Shown here piece after piece: positions 1-6,287 of a DNA stretch of 9,781 nt. The notes under the pieces were generated by a model. It ran no database searches, had not been told where the DNA came from, and saw only the letters and a list, made by a program, of their open reading frames with translations. The stretch is from an uncultured Megasphaera sp. GTDB lineage: Bacteria > Bacillota > Negativicutes > Veillonellales > Megasphaeraceae. The number at the start of each line of letters is the position of its first letter. Position 1 is the stretch's first letter. The position numbers and the translations under genes are program-made. The stretch is from assembly GCA_902464195.1 (NCBI GenBank), contig CABQJB010000065.1, forward strand, positions 1-9,781. Direction: 5' to 3'.

Positions 1-43
1 CCAAAAAAGAGCGTGTGAAATGATAGAAGAAAATATAATTATA

Positions 44-1246
44 TTAAAAACTGGGAAACAACCCGTCCCAAACGATGCGACGATAATTTTCTTTATCCGT
101 ATCGCCTTCTGTAGAGAAACAAAGTATGTCCGACTGCTCCGTAATCTGGAGTTGTTCCCGTAATTCACGGAGGCTGGGATTTTGCAACAGTTCGGCCACA
201 AAGCCTGTCGTAACGGCCCCGCTTTCGCCGGAGATTACTCTCGGATCATCCCCCATGGGGTTGCCTAAGACACGCATCCCCTTAGCGGCGACCCAATCCG
301 GGACAGAAACGAAGTGATCGGCATGGTCTTTTAAGATATCCCAGCCAATCGTACACGGTTCGCCACAGCAGAGACCGGCCATAATAGAATCCATATCCCC
401 TTTGACGACATGGAGTGTACCGTCATTAGCCGCTGCCGTACGATAAATGCAATCGGCCTTATTCGGTTCGACAATCGTTATGATAGGCCGCTTGTCATCG
501 CCATATACGGAAGAGAAAAACCCGGTAAGCGCACCGGACATCGCACCTACGCCGGCTTGAAGGAAAATATGGGTAAGGGGCTCGTGCTGCAGTTGCTGAT
601 AGGCTTCATAGGCCATCGTCATATAGCCTTGCATAATCCACCCCGGGATTTCTGTATACCCGTCCCAGGCCGTATCCTGAACAAATACCCAGCCGTTGGC
701 TTCCGCCTGTTTGGCTGCAAAACGCACGGTATCATCGTAATTAAGGTCCGTAATCGAAGCCTCCGCGCCCAGCTTCCGGATATTATGAAGCCGCTCTTCG
801 GCACTGCCTTTTGGCATATAGATGACGGCCTTCTGCCCCAGACGATTCGCCGTCCAGGCAATGCCGCGCCCATGGTTGCCATCGGTCGCCGTAACAAACG
901 TCAAGGGCCCTAATTTTTCTTTAATGGCAGGCGAAGTAATTTTTTCATAGGACAATTCGCTAATGTCAACGCCCAATTTTTTGGCAATATAACTGGCGAT
1001 GCAAAAACTGCCCCCCAAGCCCTTAAAAGCATTCAGGCCAAAACGATAACTTTCGTCTTTGACATGAATACGCTTGACACCCAAACAGGCTGCCAGATTT
1101 TTTAAATCGGCCAGCGGCGTTTCCTGATAATCGGGAAAACTTTGATGAAATGCCTGTACTTTTTGAGCTGCGGCCAGGCTGAATGACGAGGTATCCGACA
1201 AGGTACCTTGATGGTCAAGATGAACCGCTTTAATCGTTTCCTGCAT
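44..1246 (-). CDS. dpaL: Diaminopropionate ammonia-lyase (PLP-dependent)
   Basis: This 400-residue cytosolic PLP enzyme of fold type II is expected to convert 2,3-diaminopropionate to pyruvate and two ammonia. The PLP lysine is K75 in the motif NAFKGLGGS. D122 in ATDGNHGRG and D191 in VQDTAWDGY match the two catalytic aspartates described for the E. coli enzyme YgeX, and AGVGAMSGAL (231-240) is the glycine-rich phosphate-binding loop. The length matches the family and the ORF is complete, ending in TAA. The ATG at 1246 is preceded by AGGAGG with 8 nt spacing. The gene follows the M20D amidohydrolase by 12 nt, so the two form an operon, and the lyase probably consumes an amino acid released by its partner. 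No clear terminator is visible in the 43 bases after it, so the operon may continue out of the window. Function is assigned from family motifs; the link to the amidohydrolase is inferred. Confidence 0.93.
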   Translation of the reverse strand: MQETIKAVHLDHQGTLSDTSSFSLAAAQKVQAFHQSFPDYQETPLADLKNLAACLGVKRIHVKDESYRFGLNAFKGLGGSFCIASYIAKKLGVDISELSYEKITSPAIKEKLGPLTFVTATDGNHGRGIAWTANRLGQKAVIYMPKGSAEERLHNIRKLGAEASITDLNYDDTVRFAAKQAEANGWVFVQDTAWDGYTEIPGWIMQGYMTMAYEAYQQLQHEPLTHIFLQAGVGAMSGALTGFFSSVYGDDKRPIITIVEPNKADCIYRTAAANDGTLHVVKGDMDSIMAGLCCGEPCTIGWDILKDHADHFVSVPDWVAAKGMRVLGNPMGDDPRVISGESGAVTTGFVAELLQNPSLRELREQLQITEQSDILCFSTEGDTDKENYRRIVWDGLFPSF

Positions 1247-1254
1247 GATGATAT

Positions 1255-1260
1255 CCTCCT
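1255..1260 (-). promoter_or_regulatory. Ribosome binding site of dpaL fused to upstream stop codon
   Basis: On the minus strand the sequence reads TAGGAGG: the TAG stop of the M20D gene overlaps the AGGAGG of dpaL, 8 nt before its ATG. This arrangement favours coupled translation of the two proteins. Confidence 0.8.
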
Positions 1261-2419
1261 ATTGCAAACGGATTTTGACGATTTCTGCCAAGATGGCGGC
1301 ACCGGTCGTCAAAATCGAATCATTATAGTTATAGTTAGGATTGTGAAGCATGGTATTTTCCGAAGGAACGGCAGAGTGACCACTGCCGAGGAAGAAATAA
1401 GCCCCTGGAATATGTTCCAGGAAATGGGCAAAATCTTCAGAAATCGTCGATGGCTTACACGAAGCATCGACATTTTCTGCCCCTACGATACGGCGGGCTG
1501 CCTGCGCAACGATATCCGCTTGTTCAGCCGTATTCAGCGTAGGTGCAAATTCATGGGTATATGAGAAATCACAACCGGCGCCATTCAATTCGCAAGTCTT
1601 TTCGCAAATCACCCGCATCCTGTCTTCGATGAGTTGCTGCATCGCCAGCGAATAGCTGCGGGTATCCCCCAGAAGGGTTACATGAGACGGAATGGCATTA
1701 TGAGCGCCATCGGTAAATAATTCAGTACACGATACGACAACCGGCTGCAGGGGATCGGCGGATCGGGAGGCAATCGTCTGGAGCTGCATAATAATTTCTG
1801 CTGCCGTGACTAACGGGTCGATTCCCATATGAGGGCTCGAAGCATGAGCCCCCTTGCCGTGAATCTGTATGGCAAAGTTATCTTCACTGGCCATGATACC
1901 CCCGGCCCGGACGTGTACTTTGCCGGCCTGGATTGCCGGCATATTATGCAGTCCATATATCTCGTCCATGGGAAAGCGTTCCAGTAACCCGTCATCCAGC
2001 ATGGCCTGGGCTCCTTTGCCCGGTTCTTCTGCCGGTTGGAATACAAAACGGACGGTCCCATTGAAATCGTTAGCTTGTGACAACAGCCAGGCTGCCCCTA
2101 ACAGCTGCGTCATATGGCCATCGTGACCACAAGCGTGCATACAGCCGGGATGCCGGGATTTCCAATCCGATTCCCCCTGTTCTTCGATGGGATTCGCATC
2201 CATGTCGCTGCGCAGGCCAATACAATGTCCCCCGCTCCCGACCTTTAAAGTGCCGACCACGCCGGTCTTGCCAATATGAGTGGCAACGTCTATCCCCATC
2301 TGTTCCAATTGGTTAGCAATAAATGCCGCTGTCTGGATTTCGTTAAATGCCGTTTCTGGATATTGATGAAAATGGCGCCGCCAGGTTACAAGTTGTTGTT
2401 CAAAGGTATTTCTATTCAT
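1259..2419 (-). CDS. M20D-family amidohydrolase (N-acyl-amino-acid / hippurate hydrolase type)
   Basis: This 386-residue metallopeptidase-fold enzyme belongs to the branch that includes hippurate hydrolase, IAA-amino-acid hydrolase and N-acyl-amino-acid amidohydrolases. The expected two-metal ligands are visible: C97 and H99 in MHACGHDGH, E132 in QPAEEPGKG (with E131 as the likely general base), H158 in GLHNMP and H359 in MLHNPNYNYND. Residues of about 185-295 form the inserted dimerisation domain, with the conserved GKGAHASSPH. There is no signal peptide, so it should act in the cytosol on imported N-acylated amino acids. The ATG at 2419 has AGGAG at 2429-2433, 9 nt upstream. It is the first gene of an operon with dpaL, and it shares an upstream element with the carbamoylase gene at 3624-4850. 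The exact acyl substrate cannot be read from sequence; the pairing with dpaL suggests an N-acyl diaminopropionate, which is inference. Confidence 0.9.
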   Translation of the reverse strand: MNRNTFEQQLVTWRRHFHQYPETAFNEIQTAAFIANQLEQMGIDVATHIGKTGVVGTLKVGSGGHCIGLRSDMDANPIEEQGESDWKSRHPGCMHACGHDGHMTQLLGAAWLLSQANDFNGTVRFVFQPAEEPGKGAQAMLDDGLLERFPMDEIYGLHNMPAIQAGKVHVRAGGIMASEDNFAIQIHGKGAHASSPHMGIDPLVTAAEIIMQLQTIASRSADPLQPVVVSCTELFTDGAHNAIPSHVTLLGDTRSYSLAMQQLIEDRMRVICEKTCELNGAGCDFSYTHEFAPTLNTAEQADIVAQAARRIVGAENVDASCKPSTISEDFAHFLEHIPGAYFFLGSGHSAVPSENTMLHNPNYNYNDSILTTGAAILAEIVKIRLQ

Positions 2420-2470
2420 CCTATCACTCTCCTGTTGTCCCAGATGATAGTATAATCTGTTGTTAATTAC

Positions 2471-2517
2471 ATTATATTGATATTCATGTCGTCAATATAC
2501 GAATATATAAGACAAAA
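2471..2517 (-). promoter_or_regulatory. Putative activator-dependent promoter of the M20D-dpaL operon
   Basis: A perfect -10 (TATAAT on the minus strand, plus positions 2471-2476) lies 51 nt before the M20D start codon. The -35 position has no recognisable hexamer. It is covered instead by an element that reads, on the plus strand, GTCG (2488-2491), N3, ATATACGAA (2495-2503), N7, GACAAAA (2511-2517). The same blocks recur upstream of the second M20 gene at an equivalent distance from a TATAAT. An activator site overlapping a poor -35 is typical of AraC-type activation. The activator is presumed to be the AraC-family protein encoded next door; no binding data are available. Confidence 0.62.
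2474..2498. repeat. Inverted repeat in the divergent intergenic region
   Basis: ATATTGA (2474-2480) and TCAATAT (2492-2498) form 7-bp inverted arms separated by 11 nt. They overlap both the -10 of the M20D promoter and the start of the shared element. The repeat could be an operator, but the region is AT-rich and chance is possible. Confidence 0.35.
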
Positions 2518-2541
2518 GTATCGCTATTTTGATGGCTTTTC

Positions 2542-2570
2542 TTGTCTTTTCCATATTATCCTCTTATAAT
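2542..2570 (+). promoter_or_regulatory. Sigma70-type promoter of the AraC-family gene
   Basis: TTGTCT (2542-2547) and a perfect TATAAT (2565-2570) are spaced by 17 bp and end 44 nt before the regulator's ATG. A second TATAAT at 2575-2580 has no matching -35. The promoter diverges from the M20D promoter, with the shared element lying between the two. Confidence 0.7.
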
Positions 2571-2614
2571 GGACTATAATCGTTGGTTTATATACAGAAA
2601 GTGAAGGAAAAGTT

Positions 2615-3523
2615 ATGCAAATATTCGATATTCCGATTGATAAGACACAAAAAGAAGCTACCCGCCATGGCAGTTTCACTTTTCCTGTCGGCATCTATGA
2701 AACACAGCTGGATTTGAATGTACTCGGCTACGTCAATTGGCACTGGCATGATGAAATGCAATATGCTTATGTCACCGTAGGAACGGTTTCTTTCTATGTC
2801 AACCGGACTAAAATAACCTTAAAGCAAGGGCAAGGCATTTTTATTAACAGCGGCGTCTTACACATGGCCAAGGCGGCAGGACGTCCCGATTCCACCTATG
2901 TATGTATCGATGTCCATCCCACATTATTGCGGGGCTATCCGGGAAATGCCGTCGACCAGAAATACATCCGGCCGTACCTAAAAAATGAGCAGTTTACGTA
3001 CTGCGTATTTCAGGATACTCAGCCGGATGAACGAAAACTGCTGGAGCACCTGCAGGAAATATTTGAAGAATACTCTCGCCAGGAACGCGGCTATGAATAT
3101 AAAATCTATGTCCATCTCCTCATCATCTGGTGGGAATTGATTCACCTTTCCGTTCCCGAAGTCGACACCAGTCCCGTTTCCAGTACCGATAACGAGCGCC
3201 TGAAAACATTGCTCTCCTATATCCAGGAACATTACAAGGAAAAATTGACCTTACAAGAATGTGCCAACTCGATTGGCCTTTGTACCAGTGAATGTTGCCG
3301 TTTTTTCAAGCGTTCCATGAATTGCACCATTTTTACGTATCTCACCAATTATCGCATCGAGCAGAGCATCTCCACGCTACTTTCAACCACTAAATCGATC
3401 AGCGAAGTGGCATATGACAACGGCTTTAGTTCAACCAGTTATTTTATCGACAAATTCCATAAAAAAACAGGCCGCACTCCGTTAGAATTTCGTAAAAATC
3501 ATAACAAGGGCTATTACCTATAA
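2615..3523 (+). CDS. AraC-family transcriptional regulator (cupin sensor + double HTH)
   Basis: This 302-residue regulator has an N-terminal cupin-like sensing domain (about 20-110), including HWHDEMQY (43-50) and NSGVLHMA (78-85). These supply the histidines and glutamate typical of the cupin pocket. A linker or dimerisation helix region (about 135-180) follows. The C-terminal AraC/XylS DNA-binding domain (about 195-297) has two helix-turn-helix units: one around LTLQECANSIGLCTSECC, the other around ISEVAYDNGFSSTSYF followed by the family signature FHKKTGRTPLEFRK. The ATG at 2615 has AAGGA 6 nt upstream. The gene lies between two M20 hydrolase transcription units that share an upstream element, so it is the natural candidate for their activator. 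The effector is unknown; a substrate or product such as an N-acyl amino acid or diaminopropionate is only a guess. Confidence 0.93.
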   Translation: MQIFDIPIDKTQKEATRHGSFTFPVGIYETQLDLNVLGYVNWHWHDEMQYAYVTVGTVSFYVNRTKITLKQGQGIFINSGVLHMAKAAGRPDSTYVCIDVHPTLLRGYPGNAVDQKYIRPYLKNEQFTYCVFQDTQPDERKLLEHLQEIFEEYSRQERGYEYKIYVHLLIIWWELIHLSVPEVDTSPVSSTDNERLKTLLSYIQEHYKEKLTLQECANSIGLCTSECCRFFKRSMNCTIFTYLTNYRIEQSISTLLSTTKSISEVAYDNGFSSTSYFIDKFHKKTGRTPLEFRKNHNKGYYL

Positions 3524-3525
3524 CG

Positions 3526-3578
3526 CGAAAAGACTGCCGTCGCATAACCCATTCGTTCCTGCGTCGGCAGTCTTTTCG
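3526..3578. terminator. Bidirectional intrinsic terminator between convergent genes
   Basis: The arms CGAAAAGACTGCCG (3526-3539) and CGGCAGTCTTTTCG (3565-3578) are perfectly complementary over 14 bp. After one T-T mismatch a further 3 bp pair, leaving a 17-nt loop. Each arm ends in a T-rich run when read outward (TCTTTTCGTTTCT on plus), so the hairpin can stop both the regulator transcript and the convergent carbamoylase transcript. It begins 2 nt after the regulator's stop codon. Confidence 0.88.
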
Positions 3579-3623
3579 TTTCTACTCTATTATTCTACTA
3601 TACACTTTGAGGAAGGTTTCACC

Positions 3624-4850
3624 TTATTTCGCAGCCAGTTCTGCCAGGACGTCCAGTAATACAGCCGCCCCATGGCAGATATCTTCATCTTTCGTGAATT
3701 CGTCCGGGTTATGGCTGATACCATGGACACTGGGAACAAAAATCATGGCCGTCGGGCAAATGCGAGCGATCATCTGTGCATCCTGCCCTGCTCCTGAAGT
3801 CATGCGTTTGACAGAAAAGCCATGATTTTCAGCTACTTTTTCTATGAGCCGGCAAATCGTTTCATCAAAATCTACCGGATCAAAACAGGTCATCTGCTGT
3901 GTCGTAATGTGGACATGGTCTTCGCTAGCGACCTGTTTGATATAATCTGCCAATTTCTTTTCATCGCTATCGAGTTTTTCTTTATTCGGATTACGCAGAT
4001 CTACGGTAAAGACGGCTTTAGACGGAATGACATTGACGGCATTCGGTTTAAATTCCATAGTCCCTACGGTAGCCATGCCGCCAGACTGTTCTACCAGTTC
4101 CCGCGCAAATACATTGATACGGGCAGCGGCCAGCCCGGCGTCGGCACGGAGCTTTGTCGGAGTGGTACCCGCGTGGTTGGCCATCCCTTCAATGGTTACA
4201 CGCTGCCAATGGATGCCCTGTAAATTTTCTACAGCCCCGATGCTGATGCCTTCTATATCCATAATGGGGCCTTGTTCTACGTGAAGTTCTACAAAAGCTT
4301 CGGGCTTCAGGAATCCCGGTTCTACAGTACCGGCATAGCCGATACGTTTTAATTCTTCCCCCAGTATCGTCCCGTCAGTACCGACCGACGCTAAGGCATC
4401 TTTTGTCGACAGGCCTCCGGCATAGACCAGAGAGCCCATCATATCAGGAGAATAACGGACCCCTTCTTCATTGGTAAAAGCGCCTACTACCAGGGGATGT
4501 TTTGTCTTTACGCCGGCTTCTTTCATCGCCTGAATGACTTCAATCCCGGAAATAACGCCGAGGCAGCCATCGTATCGGCCGGCATTGATGACCGTATCAA
4601 TATGGGACCCCGTCATAACGGGCTTTTCATTTTTATTTTCTTCGGTTTCCCAAATGCCAAAAATATTGCCGATATAGTCAACGACGACCTTAAGGCCTGC
4701 TTCCTTCATCCAGCTGACGACCAGATCGCGTCCCTGTTTTTCTGTATCCGAAGCGGCTAAGCGAGTACGCCGTCCCTGTTCATCAATGCCCAACTGGCCC
4801 AATTCGTGAATACGACTGATAATTTTTTGTCCATTAACTTGTATCTGCAT
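3624..4850 (-). CDS. Hydantoinase/carbamoylase-family M20 amidohydrolase
   Basis: This 408-residue Zn- or Mn-dependent amidohydrolase belongs to the family of N-carbamoyl-L-amino-acid hydrolase, allantoate amidohydrolase and ureidopropionase. Metal ligands are H83 (GSHIDT), D94 (GRYDG), E129 with E128 as base (TNEEG), H190 (ELHVEQGP) and H380 (GISHNPDEFT). Carbamoyl or carboxylate contacts expected for the family are Q193, H226 (NHAGTTP), N273 and R286 (DLRNP). One oddity is SGAGQDA (352-358), where family members usually have SGAGHDA. I chose the ATG at 4850 because AGGAG (4859-4863) lies 8 nt upstream; an in-frame TTG at 4874 would add eight residues but lies upstream of that ribosome site. 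It shares a promoter element with the M20D operon, so the two hydrolases are probably co-induced. The substrate is unknown; an N-carbamoyl or ureido amino acid is the best guess. Confidence 0.9.
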   Translation of the reverse strand: MQIQVNGQKIISRIHELGQLGIDEQGRRTRLAASDTEKQGRDLVVSWMKEAGLKVVVDYIGNIFGIWETEENKNEKPVMTGSHIDTVINAGRYDGCLGVISGIEVIQAMKEAGVKTKHPLVVGAFTNEEGVRYSPDMMGSLVYAGGLSTKDALASVGTDGTILGEELKRIGYAGTVEPGFLKPEAFVELHVEQGPIMDIEGISIGAVENLQGIHWQRVTIEGMANHAGTTPTKLRADAGLAAARINVFARELVEQSGGMATVGTMEFKPNAVNVIPSKAVFTVDLRNPNKEKLDSDEKKLADYIKQVASEDHVHITTQQMTCFDPVDFDETICRLIEKVAENHGFSVKRMTSGAGQDAQMIARICPTAMIFVPSVHGISHNPDEFTKDEDICHGAAVLLDVLAELAAK

Positions 4851-4901
4851 GATATCTGCTCCTCTCTGAACCAACTCTTTACAATTTCTTTTGATGGCTT
4901 A

Positions 4902-4948
4902 ATTATAAAAAAAAACAGGAGTCGGAGATATACGAAAGAAGGACAAAA
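4902..4948 (-). promoter_or_regulatory. Putative activator-dependent promoter of the carbamoylase gene
   Basis: A perfect TATAAT on the minus strand (plus positions 4902-4907) lies 51 nt before the ATG at 4850, as in the M20D promoter. Upstream, the plus strand reads GTCG (4921-4924), N3, ATATACGAA (4928-4936), N5, GACAAAA (4942-4948), matching the element at 2488-2517. No consensus -35 exists at the right spacing. An A8 tract separates the -10 from the element. Confidence 0.62.
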
Positions 4949-4994
4949 ATATCATTATATTGAGAAACCATCAACGGCTCACGGTCCGCCCTTC

Positions 4995-5013
4995 ATCTGT
5001 CAGATACCGTATC
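4995..5013. repeat. Two overlapping short palindromes
   Basis: ATCTG-T-CAGAT (4995-5005) and GATAC-C-GTATC (5003-5013) overlap by three bases. They lie between the tRNA terminator and the carbamoylase promoter. They could be a binding site or part of a transcript end; no function is evident and chance is possible. Confidence 0.3.
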
Positions 5014-5018
5014 TTCAA

Positions 5019-5050
5019 ATAAAAAATCCCGTCAGCCTGCCGCTGACGGG
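5019..5050 (-). terminator. Intrinsic terminator of the tRNA operon
   Basis: On the minus strand a perfect 9-bp GC-rich stem, CCCGTCAGC / GCTGACGGG (plus 5042-5050 and 5028-5036), closes a 5-nt loop and is followed by ATTTTTT. It starts 29 nt after the CCA end of the last tRNA. The plus direction lacks a T tract, so it acts on the minus strand only. It also insulates the downstream carbamoylase gene from tRNA transcription. Confidence 0.93.
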
Positions 5051-5079
5051 AAAAACCGAATACTCGGTAAAATTCAATA

Positions 5080-5154
5080 TGGTGCGCCTAGAAGGATTCG
5101 AACCTTCGCACCCGGTTCCGGAGACCGGTGCTCTATCCCCTGAGCTATAGGCGC
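5080..5154 (-). tRNA. tRNA-Arg (anticodon CCG)
   Basis: A full cloverleaf can be drawn: acceptor GCGCCTA/TAGGCGC, D stem GCTC/GAGC, anticodon stem CCGGT/ACCGG with loop CTCCGGA giving anticodon CCG, and T arm GAAGG-TTCGAAT-CCTTC. Discriminator A and an encoded CCA complete the 3' end. It is the last of four tRNA genes, 7 nt after tRNA-Arg(UCU), and it reads CGG codons. Confidence 0.96.
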
Positions 5155-5161
5155 AAGTAAG

Positions 5162-5238
5162 TGGTGACCCAGTAGGGATTCGAACCCTAGACCCACAGCT
5201 TAGAAGGCTGTTGCTCTATCCAGCTGAGCTACTGAGTC
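5162..5238 (-). tRNA. tRNA-Arg (anticodon UCU)
   Basis: The acceptor GACTCAG/CTGGGTC has one G-U pair. The D stem is GCTC/GAGC, the anticodon stem ACAGC/GCTGT with loop CTTCTAA gives anticodon TCT, and the T arm is TAGGG-TTCGAAT-CCCTA. Discriminator A and CCA are encoded. It reads AGA and AGG codons and is third in the operon. Confidence 0.96.
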
Positions 5239-5246
5239 TCAAAAAA

Positions 5247-5320
5247 TGGAGCGGGTGATGGGAATCGAACCCACATAACCAGCTTGGAAGGCTGGCGCTC
5301 TACCACTGAGCTACACCCGC
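5247..5320 (-). tRNA. tRNA-Gly (anticodon UCC)
   Basis: The acceptor GCGGGTG/CACCCGC pairs perfectly. The D stem is GCTC/GAGC, the anticodon stem CCAGC/GCTGG with loop CTTCCAA gives anticodon TCC, and the T loop is TTCGATT. Discriminator U, usual for bacterial tRNA-Gly, and CCA are encoded. It reads GGA and GGG codons and is second in the operon. Confidence 0.96.
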
Positions 5321-5332
5321 ATCGGTCGGTAA

Positions 5333-5409
5333 TGGTCGGAGCAGCAGGATTTGAACCTGCGACCCCCTGGTCCCAAGCCAGGTGCGCTACCAAACTGCGC
5401 TATGCCCCG
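5333..5409 (-). tRNA. tRNA-Pro (anticodon UGG)
   Basis: The acceptor CGGGGCA/TGCTCCG has one G-U pair and begins with the C1 typical of bacterial tRNA-Pro. The D stem is GCGC/GCGC, the anticodon stem CCTGG/CCAGG with loop CTTGGGA gives anticodon TGG, and the T arm is GCAGG-TTCAAAT-CCTGC. Discriminator A and CCA are encoded. It is the first gene of the tRNA operon. Confidence 0.96.
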
Positions 5410-5421
5410 CCAACAAGAAAT

Positions 5422-5450
5422 ATTATACAAGAAACGAGATGATTTGTCAA
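5422..5450 (-). promoter_or_regulatory. Perfect-consensus promoter of the tRNA operon
   Basis: On the minus strand TTGACA (plus 5445-5450) and TATAAT (plus 5422-5427) are both exact consensus with a 17-bp spacer. An A7 run (plus T tract 5453-5459) just upstream of the -35 could act as an UP element. The -10 ends 12 nt before tRNA-Pro, so the leader is very short. This fits a highly expressed stable-RNA operon. Confidence 0.95.
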
Positions 5451-5466
5451 CGTTTTTTTGTAACCA

Positions 5467-5495
5467 TTGCCAACAAGTCATATTCCGAGTACAAT
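5467..5495 (+). promoter_or_regulatory. Promoter of the dehydroquinase-like gene
   Basis: TTGCCA (5467-5472) and TACAAT (5490-5495) are spaced by 17 bp, with one mismatch each from consensus. AGGAGG (5515-5520) follows, 9 nt before the ATG at 5530. The promoter lies back to back with the tRNA promoter, with 16 bp between the two -35 boxes. Confidence 0.82.
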
Positions 5496-5529
5496 AAAGG
5501 TAATACGACTTATTAGGAGGTAATAATGT

Positions 5530-6267
5530 ATGCCTAGTGCAATGAGTATTCATTTTGAATCGGATCATCCTTTCATCGCCGTTCCCTTGGAATGTGAAAC
5601 TATCGAAGATTTGCAGGACCGGATCGACGAAATCTTAAAGAAACCTTATGATATGATTGCCTTTGATGCCGGCTGTTTCAACGGCACCATTAATTTGTCT
5701 CAGCTCTGGAATGCCCTGCTGTTCATCGCCCGTGATGCCGAACAGCCGTCGGTCCTCTTTTCGTGCGATAAGAGCAAATTGCCGGAAATGTACCAGACCG
5801 ACAACGACTACGCGACGATTCTGCGCTTTGCCATCCGCTCGGCCCTCATCGATGCCGTCAAAATCGAAGGCAGCCTCGACGAAGATGACATTGACGACAT
5901 CGCCGGTCAGGCCGTCGACCTGGGCAGTGTCCCTATCATCGTCATCCGAGCCGACCAGGGCGCCAAGGCGGACGAATTAGTCCAGAAAATGGAAAGCCGC
6001 TGGGATTTGGAAGCCAAGACCTTTGAATTGGCTGTCCCCGTTAAAACGCAGGAAGATATCCAGGCCCTGGAAGAAGCAGCCAAGGCCTTCCACGAAGCCC
6101 ATCACGACGCAACGGTCATCCCACATCCTATCGGCAAAATCGCCAAAGAAGCCATGCTCCAGGGCCAGACCTTCGGCGCGCCCCTGCTCTACACGACAGA
6201 CGGCGAAGAAACGGAAACCCTGCCGACCAGCACGGCCATCCACAAACTGCTCCATCCGGAAGAATAG
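5530..6267 (+). CDS. Type I 3-dehydroquinate dehydratase-like protein, probable pseudoenzyme
   Basis: This 245-residue protein can be aligned by eye along its whole length with type I dehydroquinases (AroD, about 250 residues): HPFIAVPL for the first strand, YDMIAFDAG for the usual ILEWRxD strand, IDAVKIEG for the strand carrying E86, and the end GQTFGAPLLYT...LHKLL-like tail. Key residues differ. E46 and R48 correspond to A44 and D46, H143 to A141, the Schiff-base K170 to E166, and R213 to K206. Only E86 is kept, as E113. It therefore should not catalyse dehydration of 3-dehydroquinate in the shikimate pathway. It has its own strong promoter and ribosome site, no shikimate genes around it, and no frameshift, so it looks like a maintained gene with an unknown, perhaps binding or regulatory, role. 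The alignment was made from memory, so the residue matches are approximate. A divergent TIM barrel from another family is the alternative. Confidence 0.75.
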   Translation: MPSAMSIHFESDHPFIAVPLECETIEDLQDRIDEILKKPYDMIAFDAGCFNGTINLSQLWNALLFIARDAEQPSVLFSCDKSKLPEMYQTDNDYATILRFAIRSALIDAVKIEGSLDEDDIDDIAGQAVDLGSVPIIVIRADQGAKADELVQKMESRWDLEAKTFELAVPVKTQEDIQALEEAAKAFHEAHHDATVIPHPIGKIAKEAMLQGQTFGAPLLYTTDGEETETLPTSTAIHKLLHPEE

Positions 6268-6287
6268 AGAAACGCAGGCCGCCGGTC

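Noticed and set aside
32..45. AATATAATTATATT palindrome at the end of dpaL
   Set aside because: A pure A/T palindrome of 14 bp in AT-rich sequence; it lacks a GC stem and cannot be called a terminator or operator.
4851..4874. Extended TTG start for the carbamoylase gene
   Set aside because: The TTG at 4874 would place the AGGAG ribosome site inside the coding region; the ATG at 4850 sits 8 nt after that site.
4806..5150. A 114-codon plus-strand frame running into the tRNA region
   Set aside because: It crosses the carbamoylase start region, the terminator and most of the tRNA-Arg gene, and has no recognisable domain.
5080..5409. tRNA cluster as a site of an integrated element
   Set aside because: No integrase, no duplicated tRNA 3' end and no direct repeats are visible; the genes next to the cluster look ordinary.
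5526..5537. Three-codon frame ATG-TAT-GCC-TAG overlapping the start of the dehydroquinase-like gene, similar to an out-of-frame ATG 4 nt before the gatA start
   Set aside because: The 9-nt spacing favours the ATG at 5530. Two ATGTATG starts in one window are curious but too little evidence for translational control.
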